Below, piece by piece: positions 34,191-55,130 of a DNA stretch of 64,000 nt. The first letter of the stretch is position 1; every line of letters starts with the position of its first letter. The position numbers and the translations under genes are program-made. The stretch is from Ahaetulla prasina (taxonomy: Eukaryota > Chordata > Lepidosauria > Squamata > Colubridae): assembly GCF_028640845.1 (NCBI RefSeq), contig NC_080542.1, forward strand, positions 149,915,298-149,979,297. The letters run 5' to 3'. Under the pieces are notes generated by a model. It was not told where the DNA came from. It worked only from the letters and a program-made list of their open reading frames with translations, and did no database searches.

Positions 34191-34709
34191 CCTTTGGCTC
34201 AATGCCACGCAGCTCTCTTTTGTGCCTAAGGTGACACTAGAACTCACCACCTTTATTAAGAGTGTTTATCTGGAGTTTGTTAGTTTCCTGATCTGGTCTA
34301 CCTCAAAGGGTTGACAAGGTGAAAGTCTTCCACTCATTGTAGTAGGCATCTGTCAACATATTGCCAGACGCCACAGAGCGCCTTGGAACAACTCCAATTT
34401 TGGGGGTCTCTCTTGCCCTTTCTTTGGTTCTGGACTGAGATCTCCCACCGCACTAGAGAAGTTAAGTTCTCTCAAGAGGTCAGAAGAAGACTTCTGCATG
34501 GTTCCTACCAGAAACATCTTGTGGTCTCCAGAACTTTCCACAGTTCATGGTCCACCATGTCTTGAAGAAGACCGCACCTCAAGATGGCCTTCCGTGGAAG
34601 CAAGGGGTTGGTCTACAGGACCTCAACTCTAGCATTGGGTGGGAGAAGGTCCCTCCTTCTCCTTATTCTTCAACCAGCTCTTTGGTTGACCTACAAGAGG
34701 CCTCCTTAG

Positions 34710-35039
<330 letters not shown>

Positions 35040-35040
35040 T

Positions 35041-35442
35041 GAAGAGGGAGGGAGGGAGGGAGGAGAGATAGGTGGATGGGTGGAAGGAAGGAAGGAAGGG
35101 AGGATAAGGAGAAGGAAGGAAGGAAGGAAGGAAGGAAGGAAGGAAGGAAGGAAGGAAGGAAGGAAGGAAGGAAGGAAGGAAGGAAGGAAGGAAGGAGAGA
35201 GGGAGAGGGAGGGAGGGAAGGAGGGAAGGAAGGAAGGAAGAAGGAAGGAAGGAAGGAAGGAAGGAAGGAAGGAAGGAAGGAAGGAAGGAAGGAAGGAAGG
35301 AAGGAAGGAAGGAAGGAGGGGTGGGTGAGAGGGAAGGAGGGAAGGGGGAAAGGGAAGGGAAGGAAGGGAGGAAGGGAAGGAGAGAGAGAGAGGGAGAGAG
35401 AGAGAGAGAAAGAGAGAGGGAGGGGGAGAGAGAGAGAGGAGG

Positions 35443-35505
<63 letters not shown>

Positions 35506-35607
35506 GAAGGGGAAAGGAAGGAAGGAAGGGAGGAAGGGAAGGAGAGAGAGAGAGGGAGAGAGAGAGAGAGAAAGAGAGAGGGAGGGGGAGAGAGAGAGAG
35601 AAAGGTA
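35041..35607. repeat. Polypurine (GAAG)n and (GA)n tract, intron 5, copy A
   Basis: About 570 bases are almost exclusively A and G on the plus strand: GAAG units, then GA runs, with an internal duplication of a roughly 110-base block (35370-35440 and 35540-35605). The equivalent in copy B (51565-52130) is less regular. Long Lys/Glu/Arg frames over it are artefacts of composition. Confidence 0.9.
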
Positions 35608-36699
35608 GAGGCTGAGTGACTGACTAGAGGGACATTCGTATTTTTAACACCGGTAGTCCTCAACGTACGTCCACCATTGAGCCCAAAACTTCCATTCTGA
35701 AGTGAGACTACCATTGCCTCAGACGTTATGCCAATCACTGCAGTTGTTAAAGGGAGTCACAATGGTCATTAAGTGAATCCGGCTTCCCCATTGACTCTGC
35801 TGGTCCAAAAGATCTCCAATGGGGGATCACGCAACCCCCGGGGGCCACCGCCACCGTCATAAACGTGAGTCCGTTCCAAATTGTCTGAATTTGGATTGAC
35901 GTCTGGAGAAACGTGGTCGTAGGTCACTTTTTCCTTGCTCTTCTGTCTTTGGTCGCTAAACGAATGGTTGCACGTTGAAGACTTCCTGCATTGTGATAGA
36001 TTGGCCTCCGCCTTTCTTGACTGGAGAACCAAGAGATTGTCTTCTTCTCACCTCAGTTGGAGAAATCAGATTGGAAATGTAGGTTTAGGGAAGGGGTCCT
36101 CTCCAATTCCTGGTTGAAGGACCTGGCCTCCTGGTAGAACGTGGAAGGGTCTTCTAGGCCAACCATCTGGGACTGTTGGAGAACGTCTTTGCTGGGTGTC
36201 TTTCTCTGGAGACGGGCCAAAGTCAGGTCTCTTTCTCCACCAAAAGGGAGGAAGATCTGAAGGCCCTCCATTAATTTCTTCTGCAGGTCTACCAAGAGGC
36301 GGCGGAGAAGTTCAAAGTTCCTATGGAGCACTCGTCCTCGATCACCGAAGCAGCTTTAGCCCCCACCATCAAGGAGGAGAGCGAGGAAGAGGAGGAGGTA
36401 AGGAGAGCCAGATGTCAACCTTCTCCAGACTTGAGGTGGAGGTGGGGGTGGAAAGGAGGGAAGCCCAAGAGGAATGAGAACCTTCATGATGTCCTCCTAA
36501 GAGGTCCCCCTCGGAGGTCCAAGGGGAGTAGACATCTCGGGAGGCAGGCTATTCACCCTGATGCTGTGGTCAGGTGTCTCTCAGATGTGAAGGGAGTGTT
36601 CTACATAGAAGGACCCCAAATCGCCAGGGCTCAGAGGGACATCCAGTCCAACCTTCTGCCCAAGATCGGAGACTTCATACCGTCCCACATGTGAGGATC

Positions 36700-37246
36700 G
36701 GGGGTCCTTCGTGCTGATGTTTGATCGTTGTTCCCATATAACACCGATCCTGCGGCTGCTGGCTCTGTGGTCTTTGGTGCGCTTTACAGGTTTAGTTACA
36801 CCTTCAAAGCGCCCATGGCTTGGGCCTACTTACGGGACCGCCTGCTGCTACCTCATGCCTCCCACCGAGGATACGCTCACAGGAGGGTCTCTCAGGCCGT
36901 CCGCCAAACAATGTCGGCTGGCAGCCCAGGAAGGGCCTTCTCTGGAGACGCTCTGGAACGAACTTCCCCCTGGATTGCGTCAATTGCCTGACCTTCGGAC
37001 CTTTCGCCGTGAATTGAAAACGCATTTATTTATTCAAGCGGGACTGGCTTAATATTTTTAATATTTTTAAATTTTTTTAAAATTCTTTTAACTGGGTTTT
37101 ATCATTTTAGGGTTTCTAATTTTAAATTTTAAATTTTTCATTTGGCCTTTTTCTAATATGCTCGGTTTTAAATTGTTGTTTTACTTGTATATTTCTTATG
37201 TTTTTATCTTTTGGCTGTACACGCTGAGTCCTTCGGGAGAATAAAA

Positions 37247-37278
<32 letters not shown>
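36700..37278 (+). mobile_element. LINE-2 3' end in intron 6, copy A
   Basis: It encodes in broken frame the L2 C-terminus (LWNELPPGLRQLPDLRTFRRELKTHLFIQAGL), followed by a 3' UTR ending in GCTGTACACGCTGAGTCCTT and an (AAAT)n tail. The related full ORF is at 59909-61996. Confidence 0.8.
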
Positions 37279-37524
37279 AAAATGTTTCTGAGGCCACAAA
37301 TCCATTTCAACCTCTTGAGGGACCATCTCTTGGTAGCTTCTTAAGCCAGCTCCATGTTCTTTCTGAAGATGCTAAGCTTGGACTTCAGGTTGCTGGGACA
37401 CCATAAAGTGTTGGAGAAGTCATCCCATGGTGGGGTAAGTCTCCTGGAACCTTACTCCATTGTTACGATAATGATTAAGGAAATCAATATCGTAATGGAT
37501 AAGGAAAGCTAAGGCTCATAATGA

Positions 37525-39335
37525 ACAAGGCTAGCGACAAAAGTAAAAATAACAAAAAGCTTCTTCCAACATGTTAAAAACAAGAAAAAGTCAAGGAACA
37601 ATTGGCCCATTGCTGGGAGAAAGTGGCAAGAAGATGACAAGCAACAGGGAGAAAGCAGATCTACTTAACTCATTTTTGCACCTGTCTTTACACAAAAGAA
37701 AAAAACAATCCAACCTATCAAAAACAGCACTACAAAAAACAGATTAGAAACACAAGTTAAAATAGGGAAGAAAATGGTAAGTGAACACCTGTCTACCCTA
37801 GACGAGTTCAAATCACCAGGACCGGATGGATTACACCCCAAGGTTCTGAAGGAACTGGCAGATGTGATCTCAGAACCACTGAACTATATCTTTCAAAGAT
37901 CCTGGAGCACCTGGGAACTGCCAGAGGACTGGAAAAGAGCTGATGTAGTTCCCATCTTCAAAAAAGAAAAAGATCCAGGAAACTACAGACCTATCAGCCG
38001 GACCTCAATACCGAGGAAGATTCTGGAAAAGATAATCAAGCAACGAATCACCGAACACCTAGAAGCAAACAAAGTAATAACCAAAAGCCAACAAGGGTTT
38101 GTCAAAAACAGATCATGCCAGACTAATCTTATCGCATTCTTTGACAAAATGACAAAATTAGTAGACCAGAGGAATGCTGTCGATATAATTTACTTGGACT
38201 TCAGTAAAGCATTTGATAAAGTAGACCATAACCTACTACTAGATAAAGTAGAAAAATGTGGGTTAGACAGCACCACCACCGGATGGATCCGTAACTGGCT
38301 GACCAACCGCACTCAACGTGTAGTCCTCAACGGAACTACATCCACATGGAGGGAAGTATGCAGTGGAGTACCCCAAGGCTCTGTTTTAGGCCCAGTACTC
38401 TTCAACATCTTCATCAATGACTTGGACGAGGGGATAGATGGGGAACTCATCAAATTTGCAGATGACACCAAGCTGGCAGGAATAGCCAACACTCCAGAAG
38501 ATAGGCTCAAGTTACAGAAAGATCTTGACAGACTTGAACATTGGGCGCTATCTAACAAAATGAAATTCAACAGTGAAAAAAGTAAGGTTCTACATTTAGG
38601 CCAGAAAAACAAAATGCACAGGTACCGGATATGTGGTACCTTGCTCAATAGTAGTACCTGTGAGAGGGATCTTGGAGTCCTAGTGGACAACCATTTAGAT
38701 ATGAGCCAGCCGTGTGCAGCAGCTGCTAAAAAAGCCAACACAGTTCTGGGCTGCATAAACAGAGGGATAGAATCAAGATCACGTGAAGTGTTAGTACCAC
38801 TTTATAATGCCTTGGTAAGGCCACACTTGGAATATTGCATCCAGTTTTGGTCACCACGATATAAAAATGATGCTGAGACTCTAGAAAGAGTGCAGAGAAG
38901 AGCAACAAAGATGATTAGGGGACTGGAGGAGAAAACATGTGAAAAACGGTTGCAGGAACTGGGTATGTCTAGTTTAATGAAAAGAAAGACTACATGATAG
39001 CAGTCTTCCAATATCTCAGGGGCTGCCACAAAGAAGAGGGAGTCAAGCTATTCTCCAAAGCACCTGAGGGTAGAACAAGAAGCAATGGGTGGAAACTAAT
39101 CAAGGAGAGAAGCAACTTAGAACTAAGGAGAAATTTCCTGACAATTAGAACAATCAATAAGTGGAACGACTTGCCTGCAGAAGTTGTGAATGCTCCAACA
39201 CTGGAAATTTTTAAGAAAATGTTGGAGAACCATCTGACTGAGATGGTGTAGGGTTTCCTGCCTGGGCAGGGGGTTGGACTAGAAGGCCTCCAAGGTCCCT
39301 TCCAACTCTGTTGTTATATTGTTATATTGTTATAT
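37525..39335 (+). mobile_element. CR1 LINE, long copy in intron 6, copy A
   Basis: A 407-codon open frame (37774-38997) carries most of the reverse transcriptase ([55 protein letters not shown]) and the start of the C-terminal domain. One frameshift near 38995 leads to the remaining 85 codons (38994-39251). The canonical 3' UTR ends in a TTATATTG repeat. ORF1 and endonuclease are missing. It is very similar to the copy at 16258-17612. It lies in the sense orientation of the host gene. Confidence 0.9.
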
Positions 39336-39406
39336 TGATTAGGATGGTTTGCTGCAAAGTCAGTCAGAGGTTGAGCTGGGATTTGGGATTTGGATCCACC
39401 TCTTGA

Positions 39407-39988
<582 letters not shown>

Positions 39989-40407
39989 TGAGAGCAGCAG
40001 CCGTCCCTCCTCTGCTGTGGTGGAAGGTGGCCTGGATTCCCGGGAGGGGAGGGAGGGAGGGAGGGAGGGGCTGTACTCCAGAGGACGGAGAGAGCGGCAA
40101 GTTTTGAGAGTTTGGTTGAGAGGGAGAGAATTCACAAGGCTCCTTCCCAGAGCTTCCCTGTCAGTCTTATACAGGCAATCCTCGACTTATGACGGTTCAG
40201 TTAATGACCATCCCAAGTTTGAACGGCACAGAAGAAAGGGCCTTAGGGCCGTTTTCCCCACTGATGACCGATGCAGTGTTCCCGCGGTCACGAGATCAAA
40301 ACTCGGACGCTTGGAAACTGACTCGTATTTATGACGGTCGCAGCATCCCTGGGGGAGAGGGAATAGAATAGAACACAATACATTACTATATTATATACTA
40401 TATTATG

Positions 40408-40564
40408 TAAGGTGGCTCACTGGCTCGATCGAAAGGTTGGCAGTTCAGTGGTTCGAATCCCTAGTGCCCTGTAACAGAGTGAGCTCCCGTTACCTCTCCC
40501 AGCTTCTACCAACCTAGCAGTTCGAAAGCAGGTAAAAAATGCAAGTAGAAAAACACTTTACCTT
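40408..40564 (+). mobile_element. Sauria SINE, 3'-deleted, copy A
   Basis: The tRNA-derived head is visible (GGTGGCTCACTGGCTCGATC, B box GGTTCGAATCC), then GAGCTCCCGTTACC and AAAATGCAAGTAGAAAAA. The middle and 3' part are missing up to CACTTTACCTT. The same insertion at the homologous site in copy C (58494-58850) is full length, so it predates the duplication. Confidence 0.8.
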
Positions 40565-40600
40565 CTGTTATATTATATCGAATTAGTATACTATAGTATA

Positions 40601-40873
40601 CTGTGTTTCCCCGAAAATAAGGCCCTGACTTATGTTTTTTTGAAATCCGAAATAAGCGCTTGGCCTTATTTTTGGGGAGGTCTTACTATTTTGAGGCACG
40701 TGAAGCAAGACGGGGCTCCTCTTGCCATCTTATCTGATTTCCTCCTCTGCTCCCTAACCGGATCGGCTGTGCATGTGTTTAAATATTTTGGAGGGGAGCT
40801 TATTTTAGCTCATGAGCTCCAAATCTCGATCAGGGTTATTATCAGGTGATGTCTTATTTTCCAGGAAACACAG
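40601..40873. mobile_element. Tc1/mariner-type MITE with TA target site
   Basis: Terminal inverted repeats CTGTGTTTCCCCGAAAATAAG and CTTATTTTCCAGGAAACACAG (near-complementary) enclose 273 bases and are flanked by TA on both sides (40599-40600, 40874-40875). There is no transposase frame. The homologous position in copy C (about 58875) lacks it. Confidence 0.75.
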
Positions 40874-40874
40874 T

Positions 40875-40981
40875 AGTATAGTATAGTATAGTATAGTATA
40901 GTATAGTATAGTATAGTATAGTATAGTATAGTATAGTATAGTATAGTATAGTATAGTATAGTATAGTATAGTATAGTATAT
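40875..40981. repeat. (TATAG)n microsatellite
   Basis: About 21 perfect GTATA units follow the MITE directly. Copy C has only two or three degenerate units here. Confidence 0.95.
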
Positions 40982-41195
40982 TTCTTCTAATTTATATTGT
41001 TACATATTAAATAATATAACTAGAGAACAGCATCGATGCTACAAGGGACAGGGGTTTGGGGGGGAGGAACAGGAGTGGGGAGGAGGAAGGGGAAGAGTAG
41101 GACTGTGCTTTCTTAGCTTGGTTTGCATTTCCTTGCAGACATTTCTCGACCCAACTATCTAACATCATCAGTGCTAGAAGGGAGCTGGGTTGGGA

Positions 41196-41209
<14 letters not shown>

Positions 41210-41231
<22 letters not shown>

Positions 41232-42565
41232 TTCTGAGATTTTCGCGGGTATTTGTATCTAGGTCTTTGGTTATTCGGGTTTTCTCCCGCATAAAATTGG
41301 AAGTGTCTTGGCGACGTTTCGACGAAGCCTCATTCGTCATCTTCAGGCTTCAGCTTCGTGCTTCTGGGAGCAATGTGTGATTGCACATTGCTCCCAGAAG
41401 CACAAAGCCGAAAGCACCAGCCTGAAGATGATGAATGAGACTTTGTCAAAACATCGCCAAGACAATTCCAATTTTACGTGGGAGAAAACCCGAATAACCA
41501 AAGACCTACATACAAACACCCACGAAAACCTCAGAATATATATATATATATGTATGTATGTATGTATGTTTTCGTAGGTTTTCACAGGTATAGATATGTA
41601 GGTCTTGGCATATTTGGGTCTTTTCCCATGTAAGGTTGAGAGTATCTTGGCGACGTTTTGACGAGGTCTCACTCGTCATCTACAGATAGAAGGAGCACCC
41701 ATGAGATCACCCCTCTCACCCATCATCGCAAATCTATACATGGAATACTTTGAAACCACCGCTTTAGATAAATCTGAACTCAAACCCAAACTCTGGCTTA
41801 GATATATAGATGACACTTTTGTAATTTGGCCACATGGGACAAGGAGAAACTGGACAACTTCCTCACACATCTCAACAGCCTACCCCAAAATACAATTCAC
41901 TATGGAAATAGAAGCTAACAACCAACTCCCCTTTCTGGATGTCCTAATCTACAAAAAACTCAACGGCTCCCTAGGACACCAGACCCAGGATAACACACGC
42001 CACCACCAATCATCCTCACCAGATTCAAACCCAAACCCATCCCATAGATGAAACACAACCACCAACCAGAAGCCAGACCTTGCTGGCACCACCGGCTGCT
42101 GCGCCCCCCTCCGATCCCCACACAAAGTAAGTTGACACACGCCAGGAACACATGACAGGACCTCGGAGTCAGAGCCAAACCAAAACCTGGGATGCTGCAT
42201 CACAGCCATCTGCTCAAGACATCACATCACAGAACTTCAGAGGCCACAACACCAAAGTTCAGGAATAAAAGACTAGGACCACACCCACACAGGATGCTAT
42301 GAAACAGCCGACCAACCTGCAAACACCCACTCCATCTCCCAATCAAGATACAACCACACAGCCAACCAACCCGCTCACAGCAACACTCCCCACCTCCCCA
42401 CCAGTATTTACAGAGAGACGGCAGCTCCGACCACGCTTTGCTCACAGAAGCACAAAGCCGAAAGCACCAGCCTGAAGATGATGAGTGAGACCTCGTCGGA
42501 ATGTCACCAAGATACTCTCAACCTTACACGAGAAAAGACCCGAATATGCCAAGACCGTTTGTGTG
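41210..42565 (+). mobile_element. Penelope-like element, truncated
   Basis: A reverse transcriptase fragment at 41686-42000 reads GAPMRSPLSPIIANLYMEYF, RYIDDTFVIWPHG and MEIEANNQLPFLDVLIYKK, the Penelope RT signature. It is flanked by terminal repeat material (GGCGACGTTTTGACGAGGTC at about 41650; inverse at 42480-42560). A long palindrome at 41215-41540 has two inverted copies of the same terminal repeat around GCTTCTGGGAGCAATGTG and its complement. The GIY-YIG endonuclease was not seen. It lies in the last intron of copy A. Confidence 0.8.
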
Positions 42566-43047
42566 TGTGTGTGTGTGTAGTCCCTTCTAGCACTGATGAT
42601 GTTCCCTACCTGTGTCATGAGACATCTGCACAGAAAACACCCAGCTCAGAGAACCAACACCCACACACTCCTCCTCCTCTTCCTCCTCCTCCTCCTCCCA
42701 AACCTCTCCCCCTGGTAGCACTGCAGGGTCATGAGATGTCTACAATAAAACCTCCCAGCTCAAAGAGGACAAAGACCCCACGGTTCTTCTTCCTCTTCCT
42801 CCTCCAGCATTGATGATTGTTGCCTAGCTGGGTCGCGAAATGCCTGCGAGAACTCCACCCCTTCCTGCTTCCTAGACCTGACGCTTCTCTTCTTCCCCTT
42901 CTGTCTTCCAGGAGCTGACGATGTAATGTCCGGTGGGGAGACGCCCAGCCCAGAGCACCCACCCCGCCTCAGTTTCCTCCCCCCCACCACTTCTGTATAT
43001 ATATGTATATTGTTCATAGCCGATACACCAACACCATGGATGCTCTC

Positions 43048-43053
43048 AATAAA
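43048..43053 (+). promoter_or_regulatory. Polyadenylation signal, copy A
   Basis: AATAAA stands 122 bases after the ELTM stop codon, within a 3' UTR nearly identical to that of copy B, followed by a T/G-containing stretch. It is the most likely 3' end signal of the gene. Confidence 0.65.
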
Positions 43054-43204
43054 TGGAATATTCACTCCTGCTGCACCCAGGCTCCGTCTCTCTGTCCTTT
43101 GCTGGGTGGGTGGGTGGGAGGGGCTTGGAAGCTGCCGAGTGTCAGTCCTTGACTGACAACGGTCCTCTTGTGACAATGGAGCACCTGGGGGGGTATTTTG
43201 GCCA

Positions 43205-43475
43205 TCGGAATTACCGAACTGGAAGGGACCTTGGAGGTCCTCTAGTCCAACCACCACCACCCTGCTCGAGCAGGAGGCCCTTATACAGTTATAGAATTGG
43301 AGGGGACCTTAGAGGTCATCTACTCCAACGCCCTGCTCAAGCAGGAGGCCCTTGCAGGAAAAAAGGAGTTGAAATGGACCTCAGAGATCATCTGGTACAA
43401 CCCCTGCTCAGAATAACAGAGTTGGAAGGGACCTTGGAGGTCATTTAGTCTAACCCTCTGCTTGAACAGGAGATC
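43205..43475. repeat. Tandem CR1-3'-end-like units, copy A flank
   Basis: Four imperfect units of the type GGAAGGGACCTTGGAGGTC followed by CTCTAGTCCAACC and CTGCTCGAGCAGGAGGCCC repeat at about 75 bases. The same array follows copy B at 53580-53855. The motif resembles CR1 3' ends. Confidence 0.7.
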
Positions 43476-43799
43476 TTATGTACCATCCCTGACAAACAGC
43501 TGTCAAATCTCTTTTTAAAAGCTTCCAGTGATGGAGGACCAATAACTTCTGGATTTTTTGTTTATAATTTTGTTTATAATAAAATCTCCCCGTCTTTTGA
43601 TCCCAACCCAATCCCCCGATGTGAAAATTCAAGACGCTGAGCCGAGAGGGAATTCCAGAGTTCATCAGTGTCGTTCCTTTGGGGCCACACAGAGAACTGG
43701 AGACACGGATAAAGGAACAATTAAAATTGCAAGTGATTTGCTTAACGACCCTCGCAGGAAAGGTCCTAGGATTGGACATGTCTCACTTAAGTTTCTAGG

Positions 43800-44460
43800 C
43801 AGTTTTAAGAGGGGAGGAATTGAACGCCCAGAATCCCCCTGCTAGGATACTTTAGGAGGGGTGGACTACAACTCCCAGAATCCCCCTGCCAGGATACTTT
43901 AGGAGGGGTGGACTACAACTCCCAGAATCCCCCAGCTGATATATCGTAAGAGGGGAGCACTTCAAGTCCCAGAGTCCCCCAGGTGCAGTGGTGGGTTCAA
44001 AATTTTTTACTGTCAGTTCTTTGGGTGTGGCTTGGTGGGTGTGGCAGGAAACGATACTGTAAAATCTCCCTTCCCACCCAACTCTAGGGGAAGGTTACTG
44101 CAAAATCCCCATTTCCTCCTGATCAGCTGGGACTTGGGAGGCAGATAAAAGATGAGGGTGGGGCCAATCAGAATTTTTACTACTGGTTCTCCAGAACTGG
44201 TCAGAACCTGCTGAAACCCACCTCTGCCAAGGTAGTATACTATAAGAGAGGAGGACTTCAACTCCCAGAATCTCCCAGTAGGTATATCATAAAAGAGGAG
44301 GATTTCAACTCCCAAAATACCCCTGCCAGATTACTTTTACAAGAGAGGACTACAACTCCCAGAATCTCCCTGCCAGGAAGCTTTTACGGGGGAGGACTAC
44401 AACTCCCAGAATCTCCCTGCCAGCATTCTTTAAGAGCAGAGGACTTCCAACCCCAGAATC
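43800..44460. repeat. Tandem array with ACTACAACTCCCAGAATCC motif
   Basis: About nine degenerate units of 55-65 bases each carry (A)CTACAACTCCCAGAATCC or a close variant, spaced by CCCTGCCAGGATACTTTAGG-like filler. The core resembles the vertebrate SBS/ZNF143 recognition sequence; no function is implied by that alone. A shorter array is at 54950-55130. Confidence 0.7.
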
Positions 44461-44462
44461 CC

Positions 44463-44545
<83 letters not shown>

Positions 44546-44556
44546 CCTATCTATCA
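44463..44556. repeat. (ATCT)n microsatellite
   Basis: About 23 uninterrupted CTAT units with one C substitution near the end. It separates tandem units A and B. Confidence 0.95.
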
Positions 44557-44913
44557 TATCATGCTTTGTAATCATGATTTATGACCCTCCTTCTTCTGTG
44601 AAGTTAACAAACGGGGGCTATTTTACCCAACTGTGTCTGACTGACCCCCTTCCTCTCCCCAAAGGCTTTGGGGTGAGCGGGGCTACTCCCACTTACTAGG
44701 ACCCCACCCCACCAGCGATTTTGGGGAGAGGCTTAATGTTCAAAAAGGACACCGTCTCTTTAAGCACCAGAGACAGAGATCTTGTGACCCCTCCCTCTTT
44801 CCCCTCAACCCTCCCCTCATTATTAAAGGAGGAGGGGCTGGAAGGGTCAGAGATAGGGTTACTCAAGAGCTTTCTGGTGTAAAGGAAGCCACTACCTGGC
44901 CATTGCATTTACT

Positions 44914-53302
<8,389 letters not shown>

Positions 53303-53413
53303 TGTCACCCAGCCCAGAGCACCCACCCCCTGCCTCAGTTTCCCCCACCACCACTTCTGTGTATATATATGTATATTGCTCATAGCCGATACACCAACAC
53401 CATGGATGCTCTC

Positions 53414-53419
53414 AATAAA
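53414..53419 (+). promoter_or_regulatory. Polyadenylation signal, copy B
   Basis: AATAAA lies 112 bases after the stop codon of copy B in the conserved 3' UTR. Confidence 0.65.
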
Positions 53420-53579
53420 TGGAATATTCACTCCTGCTGCACCCAGGCTCCGTCTCTCTGTCCTTTGCTGGGTGGGTGGGTGGGAGGGGCTTGGAAGCTG
53501 CCGAGTGTCAGTCCTTGACTGACAACGGTCCTCTTGTGACAATGGAGCACCTGGGGGGGTATTTTGGCCATCGGAATTA

Positions 53580-53855
53580 CCGAACTGGAAGGGACCTTGG
53601 AGGTCCTCTAGTCCAACCACCACCCCCCTGCTCGAGCAGGAGGCCCTTATACAGTTACAGAATTGGAGGGGACCTTAGAGGTCATCTACTCCAACGCCCT
53701 GCTCAAGCAGGAGGCCCTTGCAGGAAAAAAGGAGTTGAAATGGACCTCAGAGATCATCTGGTACAACCCCTGCTCAGAATAACAGAGTTGGAAGGGACCT
53801 TGGAGGTCATCTAGTCTCACCCCCTGCTTGAACAGGAGATCTTATGTACCATCCC
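53580..53855. repeat. Tandem CR1-3'-end-like units, copy B flank
   Basis: Same four-unit array as 43205-43475. Confidence 0.7.
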
Positions 53856-53966
53856 TGACAAACAGCTGTCAAATCTCTTTTTAAAAGCTTCCAGTGATGG
53901 AGGACCAATAACTTCTGGATTTTTTGTTTATAATTTTGTTTATACTAAAATCTCACCGTCTTTTCA

Positions 53967-54721
53967 TCTTCCAATATTCACCAAGGATTCTTCTGAAATA
54001 TCCTTCTTCCTTAAGCAGTCTCTCAAGAATAGTTCATATTTCCAATTTAATTTCTTAAATTTTACTGTCCAACCTCCAAAGATAAACAATAATCCATCTT
54101 TTCATATCTTTGGTATCATTTACATACATCAAATCAGATTACAAATATTATTGTTAATCCTATATTATCTCCACAATATGTCAATTGTAATAATTAAAAT
54201 CTTCACTTTACCTTACTTATATCAAATAACATTATTAAAATTACACCTATAACTTATCCAAAATATATCAGTTATAACACTTAAATTCTAGTTAATCATA
54301 TAACAACATTACATCCATCTCTCAAATATAATATTTAATCCAAATTAAATTTTACTATCTATTCTCCAAAATTAAACAATATTCCATCTTCCTATTCCTT
54401 TATACCTCAAATATATCAAATAGTACCCCTAAAATTACACATTTATATCCAAAATATAAATTTGGTAGAAGCGTTCCGGATACTGGAGCTTTTTTTCGGG
54501 CTATAGAAGGAGCGTTCCCATCAAGCTACCAGGAATCTTCCTGGTGCTTTCCTGGGGGCTCTACTTCAGCCCGAATGCTCATCTCTCCCTCTTTGCCCGA
54601 GGGAAGAGATTTCCAAGTCGCTTGACAGCAGATTAACGCTGTCTAAGCGGCTCTACAGAATCACACGGAACTGGCCGTCTGAGATAGCCCGCCATTAACG
54701 AAGCAGAGCCACCCGGAAGTC
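53967..54721 (-). mobile_element. L1-derived short element with 5' UTR, flanked by TSD
   Basis: AAAATCTCACCGTCTTTT occurs on both sides (53949-53966 and 54722-54739). Copy A has a single, uninterrupted version at about 43578-43596, so this is an insertion specific to unit B. Minus strand: a GC-richer 5' start (TGGACTTCCGGGTGGCTCTG) resembling the 5' end of the HAL1-like element at 5038-6718, then AT-rich sequence. No endonuclease/RT frame and no clear poly(A) tail before the target duplication. Confidence 0.6.
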
Positions 54722-54949
54722 CAAAATCTCACCGTCTTTTGATCCCAACCCAATCCCCCGATGTGAAAATTCAAGACGCTGAGCCGAGAGGGAATTCCAG
54801 AGTTCATCAGTGTCATTCCTTTGGGGCCGTGAGGAGAGCTGGAGACAGGGATAAAGGAACAATTAAAAATGCTGGTGATTCGCTTAACGACCCCCGCAAG
54901 AAAGGTCCTAGGATTGGACATGTCTCACTTAAGATTCTAGACAGTTTTA

Positions 54950-55130
54950 AGAGGGGAGGACTACAACTCCCAGAATCCCCCTGCCAGGATACCTTTACAG
55001 GGAAAGACTACAACTCCAATAATCCCCCAGCCACGATACTGTAAGATTGGAAGACTACTATTCCCAGAATCCCCCTGACAGAATGCTTTAAGAGGGGAGG
55101 ACTACAACTCTTAGAATCCCCCTGACATGA
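54950..55130. repeat. Short array with ACTACAACTCCCAGAATCC motif
   Basis: Three to four units of the same repeat as 43800-44460, between tandem units B and C. Confidence 0.65.

Noticed and set aside
35076..35615. Long Glu/Lys/Arg frames over the polypurine tract, and Ser/Leu/Phe frames over polypyrimidine tracts (31352, 39349, 50081, 57352)
   Set aside because: Simple-sequence DNA rarely contains stop codons in these frames; there are no domains and no conservation of protein sequence.
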